Below are positions 1-9,022 of a DNA stretch of 64,000 nt, one piece after another. The position numbers were made by a program, and so were the translations under genes. The stretch is from NCBI RefSeq assembly GCF_030758935.1, contig NZ_CP132333.1, positions 1,116,992 to 1,180,991 on the forward strand. Reading direction: 5' to 3'. Every line of letters starts with the position of its first letter. Within the stretch, counting starts at the first letter, position 1. The stretch comes from Geothrix sp. PMB-07 (GTDB taxonomy: Bacteria; Acidobacteriota; Holophagae; Holophagales; Holophagaceae). The notes beneath the pieces were generated by a model. The model worked only from the letters and a program-made list of their open reading frames with translations. It had not been told where the DNA came from and did not search any database.

Positions 1-1041
1 GCTGAGGTCCAGATGACCCAGCAGCTCCGGGCCGTTCGGGTAGGCGAAGCAAACGCCTTCCGCACGCACCAGGGCGTCGCTGCGGTTGTCGCCTTTTGAG
101 AACGTGAGGCCCTGGCGGATCTCCTGCCGGGTGCGGTCGGTGACGGTGTCCTTGAGGTCGAGAACTTCCTGGATCCGGAGTTTGGATTTGCGCGTTCGGG
201 CCTTGGCGCCACGGCGCAGCCAGGCCATTTCTCGACGCAGGCGGTTCTGCATGTGCTCGTTGAGCCGCGCCTCGCGGAACTCTCGATCAGACTTCTCCAA
301 CAGGTAGTCGCTGTAGCCGCCCTCATAGCTGCGAAGCGCACCATCCTCCAGTTCCAGCATCCTGGAAACGACCGCATCCAGCAGGTGGCGGTCGTGGGTG
401 ATGAGGAGGAGGGCGCCCTCAAACCCTGCCAGCCATGCCTCCAGGCGCTCCACCTGCTCAGGGTCCAGGTGGTTGGTGGGTTCATCCAACACCAGCACAT
501 CGGGCTCCTTGAGCCAGGCCTGGGCGAGGGCCACGCGTTTCCGCCAGCCGCCGGAGAGGGATTCCACTTCGGCATCCAGGTCGGTCAGGCCCCAGACGGT
601 GGCGGCCGCCTTGAGCCGCGGTGCCAGGTCCCAGCCCCAGTGGTGTAACAAATGCTCCACATTTTGCAATTCGTCAAAGAGGCGCGCCTCCGCGGCCCCG
701 GCCGATCCATGGAGGACCTCGTGGATCTCCTGATGCCGGGCGAGGAGGGCGGCGTGGTCCGAGAGCGACGCCTCCAAAGCCTGGCGGATGCTGGCACCAG
801 GCGCGAAATGGGGCTCCTGGCTGAGGCGCGCGACGCGCAGACCCTGGGTGATCACCACCTCGCCTGAATCGGGAATCTCGTCACCGGTGAGCAGGCGGAA
901 GAGCGTGCTTTTCCCAGCGCCGTTGCGGCCGATGAGGCCCACCTTCTCGCCCTGGAAGAGCCCGAAACTCAATCCGTCCAGGATGGCTGTCGCGCCATAG
1001 CGTTTCGTGACATTGATCAAACTCAGGGCGATGGAAGGCAA
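1..1041 (-). CDS. ABC-F family ATPase, C-terminal part missing
   Basis: Duplicated-ATPase protein of the ABC-F type, a cytoplasmic family that acts on ribosomes rather than in transport. The first ATPase domain is complete: Walker A GRNGAGKST near residues 38-46, signature LSGGWRKR, Walker B VLVLDEPTN, with no membrane segment. An Arg/Lys-rich linker (RRGAKARTRKSKL) follows and the second ATPase domain has just begun when the window edge cuts the gene. I chose the TTG at 1041 because GAGGAG lies 7 bases upstream and the protein then begins directly with the domain. It is divergent from the MarR-type gene with 72 bases between. The subgroup (Uup, EttA, antibiotic resistance) cannot be told from the visible part. 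Confidence 0.9.
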   Translation of the reverse strand, partial: MPSIALSLINVTKRYGATAILDGLSFGLFQGEKVGLIGRNGAGKSTLFRLLTGDEIPDSGEVVITQGLRVARLSQEPHFAPGASIRQALEASLSDHAALLARHQEIHEVLHGSAGAAEARLFDELQNVEHLLHHWGWDLAPRLKAAATVWGLTDLDAEVESLSGGWRKRVALAQAWLKEPDVLVLDEPTNHLDPEQVERLEAWLAGFEGALLLITHDRHLLDAVVSRMLELEDGALRSYEGGYSDYLLEKSDREFREARLNEHMQNRLRREMAWLRRGAKARTRKSKLRIQEVLDLKDTVTDRTRQEIRQGLTFSKGDNRSDALVRAEGVCFAYPNGPELLGHLDLS

Positions 1042-1113
1042 GAATGGCTCCTCGGACCTTCCAGATTCCCATGAATGGGTTGATCCTTGGCCCGAAAGTC
1101 TTCCGAGGCACCC

Positions 1114-1617
1114 ATGTCACTTCAAGAAGAACTCCAGATGTCCATCCTGCCCCCGCCGGGAGTGCAGCTCATGCTTCAGCTGATGCTGACGCGGGAGGCG
1201 GTGATCCGCGTCCAGGAGCGGCTGTTCGAGGCCCACGGCCTGACCATCCAGCAGTACAACGTCCTGCGCATCGTCCGTGGTGGCCCCACCAAGGGCCACC
1301 CCATTTATGAGATCGAGCGGCGCATGATCTACCGCTTCGCCAACGTGACGCGTCTGGTGGACCGCCTGGAACTGCAGGGGCTCCTGAAGCGCGTGGCCGA
1401 TCCCAAGGATCGGCGCGTGAGCCGAGTGGTCATCACGCCGAAAGGTCGTCGGCTCATGGAGCGGCTGGATGTGCCGGTGCAGCAGATGGCCACACGTCTC
1501 ACCAGCTGCTGCGATGAAGCGGAATGCCTGGCCATGTCGAACCAGCTGGAACGACTGCGGGAGCACTGCTCCCAGCAGGAAACCGTTCAGGAAGAGCTGG
1601 TGGGCGCCATCAACTGA
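1114..1617 (+). CDS. MarR family transcriptional regulator
   Basis: Winged-helix DNA-binding protein of 167 residues, typical for MarR dimers. The helix-turn-helix and wing are visible as LTIQQYNVLRIVRG, MIYRFANVTRLVDRLELQGLLKR and the wing motif DPKDRRVSRVVITPKGR. The ATG at 1114 has GAGG five bases upstream; an in-frame TTG at 1087 would add nine residues without a ribosome site. It is divergent from the ABC-F gene, which it might control. Its last 31 bases overlap the convergent transglutaminase-like gene. The ligand is unknown. Confidence 0.88.
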   Translation: MSLQEELQMSILPPPGVQLMLQLMLTREAVIRVQERLFEAHGLTIQQYNVLRIVRGGPTKGHPIYEIERRMIYRFANVTRLVDRLELQGLLKRVADPKDRRVSRVVITPKGRRLMERLDVPVQQMATRLTSCCDEAECLAMSNQLERLREHCSQQETVQEELVGAIN

Positions 1618-3341
1618 TCCAGCAGGTTGTAGGCCTCTGATTCGGAGAGGCCTTCAGCCTGCAACCAGCGGCCTCCGCCCAGATCCATGACAAGCCGCCG
1701 GGAGGGTGCATGCCACCAGCCCGAGCGGAGCGTGCGCGGGCCCGCCAACCGCGCACTCCCTTTGAGCTGCGCTTCGTTGGGCCGGGTCACGGCCTCGATG
1801 CGCCACGGGCCGCCCGTGGCGCTGCGAAGGTGGAGCAGCCCTTCAGCGAGACTCCACCGGCCGCCGGGAAACCGCAGCTTCACGCCGCCGGGAGCCGAGA
1901 TCTGGTCCCCTTGCATGGAGGGCGATTCCCCTTTCTCGGGCACCCAGCGGATGCCTGAAAAGGCCGTGGCGGCGGTATCCCAGCCCACACTGCCCAGGTC
2001 TGATAGATCCGTATCACCCAGTTTGATGCGCAGGGCGGAGGCTGGTGCCTGATCGAAGGTGGGATCGATGGGAACCCAGCGCTGACCCAGCCGCACTTCC
2101 ACCCAGAAGTGCAAGCCAAGCATGTCTCCGAGGCCCACCCAGCCAGTGACGCCCCGCGCGGGAACGCCCAGGCGGCGCAGCAAAGCCACGGCCAGCACAC
2201 CATTCTCGGTGCAGTCGCCCCGGGGCGTGTGGCAGACCTCCAGCGCCGAGGCAAACCCCACGGTGAAATCTTTCTGGGTGATCCACTCAAAGACGAAGGC
2301 GTTCACCCTCCGGGCAATCTCCCAGCGCGACAATCCGGCAGGAAGGGCCATGCGGCGCAGCAGCCCATCGAAGGCGGGATCCTCGAAGGGCACCAGGGGA
2401 CTGGGCGCCAAGTACCGCGTCTCCTCGGCATTGGGTGTGCCCTGGACCGGCCCCTGAGTGCTTTCGGCTGCGGAAGGAGGTTCGGCCCGCCGCAGCCGCC
2501 AGCGGTTCCCCGGCAGCGGGGCCTGCTGAGCATCCTCCGGCAAGGCGGGCTGGGGCCCCTCGGTGCGCAGAACCCATTCCGGCATCCAGGGTTGGAAGGG
2601 GTGGGGAGGAAGCTTCTGCAGGGTCTGCGCGAAGAACCCTTCCGAAGTCGCAGGAGGCCTCGGGGCGGGCAGTTCCGATCGCTGGCTGAGCACCTCCATG
2701 CCGCCCAGTTCGGTGCGATGGCGCAGTTCCCCAGCACTGGGCGAAACCCAGAGTTCCACCTTGGCGGTGTTGCCGCCCTCGGTTTCCTGGCCCGTAAATC
2801 GAACGGCGTCGGGAAAGCCGGGCAGGGGGGCTGGCCCCTGGGGTTCCAGCTGCAGGCTGCTCCACTGCTGAATGGCGAAGGAGAAGGTCACGGCCTTCAG
2901 AGGATGGCGCCGCTGGGCGGCCTCTTTCAGTTTTGCTTCGAGATCCTCTGGCCAGAGCATTGCTCCCGCGGGCACTTCCTTGCGCACAGGGGTCCCGTGC
3001 GCGGGTTGGAGGAAGAGGATTCCGGGTTCCTTGGGTGACCACCCGGCCTGGCCTTCGAAGGGTTCCGTGGAGAGTTGCAGCCGCCAGGTGAAGGTGAGGC
3101 GCCCATCAGATGCCTTGATGGCCTTTTGATCGATCTCCTGTTTGATCTCTTGGCCCAGACGGGACAGGACCATCCATTCACGGGTACGGATTTCCAGGCT
3201 TTGGCCCTGCTGTTTGGTTTCAATGGAGGCCCCTCCCACTTCTTGGCCTCCCAGCCACTGGCGGAAGGTTCGGGTGGGCGGGGTCTGGCCCAGAAGGGAC
3301 AGGCCGCTGAGGAACAGCACGAAAAAGGGGGATGCACGCAT
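1587..3341 (-). CDS. secreted transglutaminase-like domain protein
   Basis: A 584-residue exported protein. A signal peptide is evident at residues 1-19 (FFVLFLSGLSLLGQ). The N-terminal half is a beta-rich region without a recognised motif; the centre contains a transglutaminase-like core with Cys in GDCTENG (about 376), His in GLHFWVEV (about 410) and Asp in PIDPTFD (about 424), the order expected for the catalytic triad. Such proteins in bacteria are usually peptidase or amide-cleaving enzymes of the envelope, substrate unknown. The C-terminal 120 residues are a further beta-rich domain. The gene ends inside the 3' end of the convergent MarR gene. Confidence 0.82.
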   Translation of the reverse strand: MRASPFFVLFLSGLSLLGQTPPTRTFRQWLGGQEVGGASIETKQQGQSLEIRTREWMVLSRLGQEIKQEIDQKAIKASDGRLTFTWRLQLSTEPFEGQAGWSPKEPGILFLQPAHGTPVRKEVPAGAMLWPEDLEAKLKEAAQRRHPLKAVTFSFAIQQWSSLQLEPQGPAPLPGFPDAVRFTGQETEGGNTAKVELWVSPSAGELRHRTELGGMEVLSQRSELPAPRPPATSEGFFAQTLQKLPPHPFQPWMPEWVLRTEGPQPALPEDAQQAPLPGNRWRLRRAEPPSAAESTQGPVQGTPNAEETRYLAPSPLVPFEDPAFDGLLRRMALPAGLSRWEIARRVNAFVFEWITQKDFTVGFASALEVCHTPRGDCTENGVLAVALLRRLGVPARGVTGWVGLGDMLGLHFWVEVRLGQRWVPIDPTFDQAPASALRIKLGDTDLSDLGSVGWDTAATAFSGIRWVPEKGESPSMQGDQISAPGGVKLRFPGGRWSLAEGLLHLRSATGGPWRIEAVTRPNEAQLKGSARLAGPRTLRSGWWHAPSRRLVMDLGGGRWLQAEGLSESEAYNLLDQLMAPTSSS

Positions 3342-3370
3342 CCCCCCAGTCTATCGATCCCTTTGCGGTT

Positions 3371-3820
3371 TCATCCGGGCATCCCGGCGGCCATGCGGAG
3401 ATGCCGCATGCGTTCCTGCCGCTTCACCCGGGCCAGCGCGTGCCTCTCGGCGGCCTTGGCGCGCTGCTCGGGCGTGAGGATGGCCTGCACCTCCTGGTGG
3501 AGTGACCGCTGGGCCAGCATCAGGTCGAACCGGGCCGCGGAGGCCTTGTCGTGCAGGGAGCGCAGCTGGGCTTCTGGCGTGGTCGAATCCTGCAGGGCCG
3601 CCTGCAGCGCCGTCTGGGCCTGTTTGGCCGCATCTCGGCGGAGCAGCAGGTCGGGGCGGTGTTTGTCCCGGATGGCCTTGATGCTGGATTGCTGGGCCTC
3701 GGTGAGGTTCATCCCTCGACCGGTCCATTCGGCGCGAGGACTGTGACCGGGCCCGGCCTGGGCCGACAGGGGCAGGGCGGCCATGGCGATGCAAAAAGCG
3801 GTGTGGCGCATGAAGGTCAT
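3371..3820 (-). CDS. Spy/CpxP-like periplasmic heavy-metal or stress chaperone
   Basis: A 149-residue exported helical protein. A signal peptide ends near residue 22 (PLSAQA). The mature part has LTEAQQSSIKAIRDKHRPDL and later ILTPEQRAK, matching the two LTxxQ-type repeats of the Spy/CpxP/ZraP group, rich in Arg, Gln and Ala. I chose the ATG at 3820 (MTFMRH); upstream in-frame sequence is intergenic. Known relatives are envelope chaperones or metal-responsive modulators; the exact role here is inferred. Only 29 bases separate it from the downstream transglutaminase-like gene on the same strand, so co-transcription is likely. Confidence 0.75.
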   Translation of the reverse strand: MTFMRHTAFCIAMAALPLSAQAGPGHSPRAEWTGRGMNLTEAQQSSIKAIRDKHRPDLLLRRDAAKQAQTALQAALQDSTTPEAQLRSLHDKASAARFDLMLAQRSLHQEVQAILTPEQRAKAAERHALARVKRQERMRHLRMAAGMPG

Positions 3821-3907
3821 CTGGGACTCCCTTGGCTGAGGTGGTTTCTGCCTCACCTCTTGAGACCCGGATCCTGCGAAGGGGTTGAATGCGGGCAGAC
3901 TGGAAGG

Positions 3908-4645
3908 GTGATTCGGACCCATGCCGCCATCGTGCTCAAAGCTGTGCCCTATGCTGAGGGCGGGGCGGTGGTGTCCTTCCTTTCCGAGCTGGGCGAGCGC
4001 CTGTCTGGCGTGGCCAAGGGCGTGAAGAAGCCCACGGCCAAGTGGGTGGCGGCCTTCGAGCCCATGAGCATGGTGCGCGTGAGCTTCTTCGGGAAGGAAC
4101 ACACCGAGCTGAAGCGCGTCACCCGCTGCGAACTGAGCTTCAGTCCCCTCACACTCGGCCATCTGGAATCAAGCCTGGTCATGGCCTGCCTGGCCGACCT
4201 CTTCGACCGCGTGGCCCGGGAGGGCGTGGAAGATGATCGCCTCTACCGGCTGCTCTCCGCCTGCGGTCGGGCCCTGAAGGCCCAGCCGGACAATGCCCTG
4301 GGCATCTTGGCCTACGCCGAACACTGGCTGCTTCATTGCATGGGGTTGTTACCTCATCCCCGGGTCTGCGGCCGTTGCGGCAACGACACGGCCGCCCTGG
4401 TGCTGTTCAGCCCGGAGGATGGCTGGTGTTGTGGATCCTGCACCGCCGTGGATCCCGGGGAAGCCCTGCCGCCGGGGACCCGGGAGTACCTCCGGGGCCT
4501 CCGCTCGGGGGGGGCCGACGTGGCCCCCAGGGTGAACCCCGTGGACGAAGCCCAGACCGCGATCACGGCCCTTCTCCGGGCGCGGTTGCTCCAGGAGCTG
4601 GGGGGCGGGCTGAGGAGCTACGACGTGCTCTGGCGGACGGTATGA
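3908..4645 (+). CDS. recO: DNA repair protein RecO
   Basis: RecO, the recombination mediator that works with RecR to load RecA on SSB-coated single strands. The 245-residue length fits. The N-terminal OB-fold part is IRTHAAIVLKAVPYAEGGAVVSFLSE with the typical GVAKGVKK motif, followed by the helical domain and a four-cysteine zinc site (CGRCG near 156 and CCGSC near 177). The start is taken as the GTG at 3908, which begins exactly at the family's N-terminus; GGAAGG abuts it with no spacer, so the initiation signal is unusual. It is divergent from the Spy-like gene. Confidence 0.9.
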   Translation: MIRTHAAIVLKAVPYAEGGAVVSFLSELGERLSGVAKGVKKPTAKWVAAFEPMSMVRVSFFGKEHTELKRVTRCELSFSPLTLGHLESSLVMACLADLFDRVAREGVEDDRLYRLLSACGRALKAQPDNALGILAYAEHWLLHCMGLLPHPRVCGRCGNDTAALVLFSPEDGWCCGSCTAVDPGEALPPGTREYLRGLRSGGADVAPRVNPVDEAQTAITALLRARLLQELGGGLRSYDVLWRTV

Positions 4646-4721
4646 CGCCATTGCCCGACACGCTAATTCTTGCCTTGTGGTGGGGACCGGCCGATGGATT
4701 CCCATGGTCGAGGAAAAGCTT

Positions 4722-7301
4722 ATGGGGCTGGGCAGGTCCATCTGGACGCGGATATCGGGTCTGAGGGTCTCCGTGGAAATGCTGGGGCTCCCTTTGCTTT
4801 GGGCCGTGCTCTGGCTGGTGGCCTACGTGTTGTTCCGCCATGCCGGGGCACTGCAGCCTGCGGAAGGGGCCTTCCTGATCGTGGCCGCTGCTGGGCTGCT
4901 GCGGGCGGGCCTGCACTGGCTGGACTGGCACCGCGGGCTGGCCAGCGATGGCACCCTCATGGATGGGGTGCAGCGGATCCTCCAGGGGGATCGGCATCCC
5001 ATCGCCTTACCGGAGGGCCTGCGAGAGCGGGACGCCCAGGTCGCGGCCGCGCTGAACGCGCTCATCGAGGATGTGCGGCAGGAGCGCACGGGAGACCGCG
5101 CGTTGCGCCGGGCAATGGCTCGGGAGTGGGTGGAATTGGATGCCCTCTTTGAAGCCATCCAGCGCCACCGTGCCAACGAGGAAGAAGTCCGCCAGGAGGG
5201 CAGTCTCAGGCTGGAGCGGCTTGGGCGGGACTTGAAGGCCGCCTTTGAAGACACTCTGAAGCTGGATCAAATCGAGTTGAATCACCGGCTGCGAGCGGAC
5301 CAGTTCAGGCTGCAGGGACAGGCCTTCCAGAGCACACTGGGCCGACTGCGGGCTGATCTGGAGCAGTTCGAGAACCTGCTGGAGGAACTCCACGATTCCT
5401 TTCCGCGCATCCGCCGCGAAGAGGATGCACTCGGGCGATTGGCGGATGCCGGGCTTCGCCAGGGGTCACGCCTGTCCCTGACCGTGAAGGGGCTGGTGGC
5501 GCATACGCCGCGCCTCATGGACGAAACCCAGTCGCGCATGGAACAGCTGGGGCGGTTCCGGCAATCCGCCGATGGGGTGCGGGACAAGACCGAAGCTCTG
5601 GCCCGTCGGCTGGAGGGCTTCCGCGAGGAAGCTCAATCCCGCATCCGCTCCTTCGGGGGTGCCCAGGTCCACCTGAAAGAATTGGATCACGTGGCCCAGC
5701 AGACCAGTCTTCTGGCCGTGAATGCAGCCATTCTCGCCCAGCAGGATGGCGGCAGCTCAGGCATGGCCACCATCGGCAGCCGTCTGCGGTTTCTGGCCGA
5801 TCAAACGGCGGAAAGCACCTCGGGGTTGGAACGGATGCTCGACGTCCATCAACGCGGTCTGGAGCGCGAGACTTCTGGCCTCTGGGATCTGCAGGAGGTG
5901 ACCCAGAGCCTGCTGGCGGATGTGCATGAGCTGCTGCGGACCGCGGGGAATCTGGACCATCAGGGACATGGGCTTGAACGGGCGCTGGAGACTCACCTGA
6001 GCCTGGTGGATCAGGTGCGCCAGGCTTCAGAACGGGCCGAACTATCCCTGCACGAGGTGCGAGAGCGCGCCGTTGCCCTTGAGTCTGCGCATGTGCGCCA
6101 GTGGGGCGTCGAGGCCAAGCTCGCGCCGGAGAGGGAGCGGATGACCCGCGAGGCGGCGCGCCTGCTGGAAGTGGGGGCAGAGCTGGCCCGCATTAGCCAG
6201 CAGAACATCGACGAGATCTGGGACATCCTCTCCCGGCACCAGGAGATCCGTAGGACCGAGGCCTACCGTCAGGTGGTTTCAGAGGGGCTGCCCCACCTCA
6301 TGGATGCCTCCATGACTGCCGAGGCCACCTGGAATGGCGTGACATGGGTGCGCGCCCAGCACCGCCTCCGGCTGGTTGAGGCTGATCGGGGGCTGCTGCC
6401 GCCCATGGGCCATCGCGAATCCAATGGCGGGCTGCGTCTGCTCTTGATCGCGGAGGACGCCCTTCGCAGGCCTGAACCCTCCGCGCTGGAATCATGGTCC
6501 TGTGATGCCAGTGGGCGCTTCTGGGAACTCCGGTTACTGGCTTCCCTGAAGACTGAAAGCCATCGGCTCGCCCTGCTGGCCCTGCTGCGGGAAAGCGCTC
6601 TGGTGGCCAGTTTCCAGGGGGTGGAAATCCACATCGCCCCGGCGGGTGTGCATGTCCGACTGCCCCATCCCTACCCTGGATTTCCGTCATTCCTGATGGG
6701 ACTGCGTCTGGAATTGCCCGTGGATCCGGACTTGTGGGATCACCCCTTCCGGGAGTGGGATCTGCCGCCTCTGGAGACTCAGAGTCTGCTTTGGCTTGGC
6801 CCTGGCCCCGGGGGTGGCGTGCAGAACCCCCTCATGCGTTTGGCGCATAGCTGGGTGCGCGACACAGACCATCACGAGGCCTGCTTGCTGTGGCTTCCCC
6901 ATGAGGGACATCGGCCCTCCTGCCCGTGGCAAGGGGATGAGGGCTTTGAAGAATCACCCGTCATTTCGATCGCGATCCGCTGTGTCGGTCTCGGAGCCGA
7001 TCCGGCGCCCCTGCGGCCCATGTACGACAGGCTTCTGCAGGCCGGCGCCCAGGAGGGGCTCGGAGGCGCTGCCCTTTGTTCCGTGGGGATCGGCCATGCC
7101 CATCCGGAAGCCCTGCTGCTGCGCTTGTTCGAGCCAGAATCGGATCTCGCCGGTGCTTTCCATCCCGATCTGGTTCCCTTCCAGGCCCGTCTGCGGGACG
7201 AGGTGTTGGGCGGCGGCACGGGCGATCCCTACCGCGCGGCCTGGTCGATTCTGGAGGACCTGCAGCGCGCAGGTTGGTTGATGCCCTTGCCTTCTGTTTG
7301 A
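4722..7301 (+). CDS. membrane-anchored, degenerate chemoreceptor-like coiled-coil protein
   Basis: An 859-residue protein with two N-terminal membrane helices (about residues 22-38 and 48-66) and almost no periplasmic sensor. A long helical coiled-coil region follows. Around residues 320-365 it resembles the tip of a methyl-accepting chemotaxis protein (QTSLLAVNAAILAQQ), but the usual NAAIEAARAGE...GFAVVA sequence is altered (ILAQQDGGSSGMATIGS), so CheW/CheA contacts may be lost. The last 300 residues form a separate soluble domain rich in Trp and Pro that I do not recognise. I chose the ATG at 4722 because GAGGAA lies seven bases upstream; ATG 4704 and GTG 4677 are alternatives. No che genes are nearby. 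Confidence 0.6.
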   Translation: MGLGRSIWTRISGLRVSVEMLGLPLLWAVLWLVAYVLFRHAGALQPAEGAFLIVAAAGLLRAGLHWLDWHRGLASDGTLMDGVQRILQGDRHPIALPEGLRERDAQVAAALNALIEDVRQERTGDRALRRAMAREWVELDALFEAIQRHRANEEEVRQEGSLRLERLGRDLKAAFEDTLKLDQIELNHRLRADQFRLQGQAFQSTLGRLRADLEQFENLLEELHDSFPRIRREEDALGRLADAGLRQGSRLSLTVKGLVAHTPRLMDETQSRMEQLGRFRQSADGVRDKTEALARRLEGFREEAQSRIRSFGGAQVHLKELDHVAQQTSLLAVNAAILAQQDGGSSGMATIGSRLRFLADQTAESTSGLERMLDVHQRGLERETSGLWDLQEVTQSLLADVHELLRTAGNLDHQGHGLERALETHLSLVDQVRQASERAELSLHEVRERAVALESAHVRQWGVEAKLAPERERMTREAARLLEVGAELARISQQNIDEIWDILSRHQEIRRTEAYRQVVSEGLPHLMDASMTAEATWNGVTWVRAQHRLRLVEADRGLLPPMGHRESNGGLRLLLIAEDALRRPEPSALESWSCDASGRFWELRLLASLKTESHRLALLALLRESALVASFQGVEIHIAPAGVHVRLPHPYPGFPSFLMGLRLELPVDPDLWDHPFREWDLPPLETQSLLWLGPGPGGGVQNPLMRLAHSWVRDTDHHEACLLWLPHEGHRPSCPWQGDEGFEESPVISIAIRCVGLGADPAPLRPMYDRLLQAGAQEGLGGAALCSVGIGHAHPEALLLRLFEPESDLAGAFHPDLVPFQARLRDEVLGGGTGDPYRAAWSILEDLQRAGWLMPLPSV

Positions 7302-7508
7302 TGGTTTGTGATGCATCTGTGACATATATCTGAAGTTAAATTTCCAGGGTGGGGTTGACAGCCTCAAAGGCGTGCCGATACCTGTTGCAAGCGATCTTTG
7401 GACCTCCCCAGACGGTGTGCGATCCAGGGCCCGGGATTGCCATCAACCAGCCCCACCCAAGTGAGGGTTGGTCCTGCGGAGGCCAAGGCGCTCCTCACAG
7501 GAGATCCC
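7302..7508. other. intergenic region upstream of tonB
   Basis: A 207-base stretch, AT-rich at its start. A perfect -35-like TTGACA lies at 7355-7360, but the -10 17 bases downstream (ATACCT) is poor. An imperfect inverted repeat lies around 7440-7480. No reading frame here has coding character, and no known riboswitch class was recognised. Confidence 0.4.
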
Positions 7509-8264
7509 ATGTTCCATGTCGCGTTTCCGCGCGGCCAGGGGCCCGCCTATGCGGACCTGCCGCCCACCCTCCAGCCCTTCGCCATCGCGGCTTCCGTGCC
7601 GCCCACAGACCGCCTCCGAACAGCGACTTTTTCGGGCCTGATCTACCTCCTCATCGGGGCCGGGGTACTTGCGCTGTCCTCCCAGGCGCCACACATCACC
7701 GCAAAGCCGGCGCCTCCCGTGGACCAGGGACGAACAGTGGTGTTTGAAGCTGCTCCTCCCAGGCCCCTTGAGACGGTTCCGTACGCCACCGGTGGTCCGA
7801 GCAGCCGCCCTTCTGAATTCACACAGCCGGTACCGGCACCAACGCCCACGGCCGATCCCACCGAGGCCGCGGCCGGGTTGCCGACGGTGGATCACTCCCA
7901 CGATGCCGTGGCCCATGGGCCTCAACGGTCCGCAGGCCCGGTGCAAGAGGGGGCCGGGCTTCCCGCAGCCCCTTCGACACCGACTGTCCATGACTTCACG
8001 TCGGTTGGGCTCGCCATTCTCCACCGCGTGGATCCCATCTATCCGGATTTCGCCAAGCGGGCGCATATCCAGGGGCCGGTGGTGCTGAGAATGACTGTGG
8101 ATGAGGCTGGCCGACCGGTGCAGGTCCAGGTGCTGGAAGGACATCCCATCTTCCATGAAGCGGCCATTCAGGCCGCCCGGCAGTGGCGGTTCGAACCTGC
8201 GCGCATGGACGGCCGTTCCGTATCCGCCGCCTTCCAACTCACCATCAAGTTCGCGCTGAGGTAG
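7509..8264 (+). CDS. TonB family energy-transducing protein
   Basis: A 251-residue TonB-like protein. One membrane helix (about 41-57) is followed by a Pro-rich periplasmic spacer and a C-terminal TonB domain: DPIYPDFAKRAHIQGPVVLRM, then VLEGHPIFHEAAIQAARQWRFEPARMDG, ending in a beta strand. TonB passes proton-motive energy from ExbB/ExbD to outer-membrane receptors such as the one encoded at 24545. I chose the ATG at 7509 with AGGAGA upstream. The next gene is ExbD, four bases on; no ExbB is in the pair, which is unusual. The N-terminal 40 residues before the membrane helix are longer than in classic TonB. Confidence 0.87.
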   Translation: MFHVAFPRGQGPAYADLPPTLQPFAIAASVPPTDRLRTATFSGLIYLLIGAGVLALSSQAPHITAKPAPPVDQGRTVVFEAAPPRPLETVPYATGGPSSRPSEFTQPVPAPTPTADPTEAAAGLPTVDHSHDAVAHGPQRSAGPVQEGAGLPAAPSTPTVHDFTSVGLAILHRVDPIYPDFAKRAHIQGPVVLRMTVDEAGRPVQVQVLEGHPIFHEAAIQAARQWRFEPARMDGRSVSAAFQLTIKFALR

Positions 8265-8268
8265 CGCC

Positions 8269-8631
8269 ATGGCCTCCCCTCTCCGCAGCGACATCAACGT
8301 CACGCCACTCGTGGACATCGTCCTCGTGCTGCTCATCGTCTTCATGACGCTGGTTCCGGCCCTGCCGAAGGCGCTTTCGGCGGTGTTACCAGGGCAGGGG
8401 GAGGGTTCCTCGACCTCCACGCGCCTCATCCTGGCCCTCAGTCCGGATGGAGGTGTGACGGTGGTGGGACGGCCCGCGGATGCCTGGGCCGCGGCGGTCC
8501 AGGCCCATCGGGGGCCCATCGTGCTCAGGGTGCCTCCCGACCTGCCCCTGAGTGCGCCAACCCGCGTGCTGGATGAGGTGGAAGGGCTGCGCCCCGGCGC
8601 CAAGGTGGCCCTCGTGGCCTGGACCGGATGA
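8269..8631 (+). CDS. exbD: ExbD/TolR family biopolymer transport protein
   Basis: A 120-residue protein with the ExbD/TolR signature: a short basic N-terminus (SDINVTPLVDIVLVLLIVFM) whose membrane Asp (D16) is the proton-pathway residue, then a periplasmic domain that is short but has the family pattern. The ribosome site GAGG overlaps the end of the tonB gene, so the two are likely translationally linked. No ExbB/TolQ gene is adjacent; the partner must be elsewhere. TolR rather than ExbD identity cannot be excluded, but the TonB neighbour favours ExbD. Confidence 0.9.
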   Translation: MASPLRSDINVTPLVDIVLVLLIVFMTLVPALPKALSAVLPGQGEGSSTSTRLILALSPDGGVTVVGRPADAWAAAVQAHRGPIVLRVPPDLPLSAPTRVLDEVEGLRPGAKVALVAWTG

Positions 8632-8651
8632 GGCCGGGTTCGGTGAGCCCG

Positions 8652-8660
8652 TGCTAGGCT
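8652..8660 (+). promoter_or_regulatory. extended -10 promoter element of rnpB
   Basis: TGCTAGGCT is an extended -10 box lying seven bases before the first base of the RNase P P1 stem. No good -35 hexamer is seen, as is common for extended -10 promoters. The position agreement with the RNA 5' end is the main support. Confidence 0.5.
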
Positions 8661-8666
8661 GAGCAG

Positions 8667-9022
8667 GTGGATCAGGGCGTCGCTGGCCGCAAGGCCAGAG
8701 GAAAGTCCGGGCTCCACAGGGTGCTGGGCCTGGTAACACCAGGGCGGGGTGACCCGACGGAAAGTGCAACAGAAAACAAACCGCCGATGGCCACGCAAGT
8801 GGATCAGGTAAGGGCGAAACGGTGGGGTAAGAGCCCACCGCCGGACTGGCAACAGGACGGGCACGGCAAACCCCCCAGGGAGCAAGACCAAATAGGCTGG
8901 TGCACCGCGCAAGCGGCGAGGGCTGACCCGGCCGAGCCAGCGGGTAGGTCGCACGAGGTGGGTGGCGACATCCATCCCAGAGGAATGACGTCCCACGACA
9001 GAACCCGGCTTACCGATCCACC
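8667..9022 (+). ncRNA. rnpB: RNase P RNA (bacterial type A)
   Basis: Catalytic RNA of RNase P, which matures tRNA 5' ends. The conserved blocks are all present: GAGGAAAGTCCGGGCTCC at 8698-8715, GGTAAGGGCGAAACGGTG near 8807-8824, and the 3' signature AGAGGAATGACGTCCCACGA with ACAGAACCCGGCTTA at 8979-9013. The P1 helix pairs GGTGGATC (8667-8674) with GATCCACC (9015-9022). It sits 35 bases after exbD on the same strand and is followed at once by a strong hairpin. About 356 nucleotides is normal for type A. Confidence 0.96.

Noticed and set aside
7355-7383. TTGACA promoter upstream of tonB
   Set aside because: The -35 is perfect, but the only -10 at 17 bases (ATACCT) is poor; noted only as a weak possibility in the intergenic entry.
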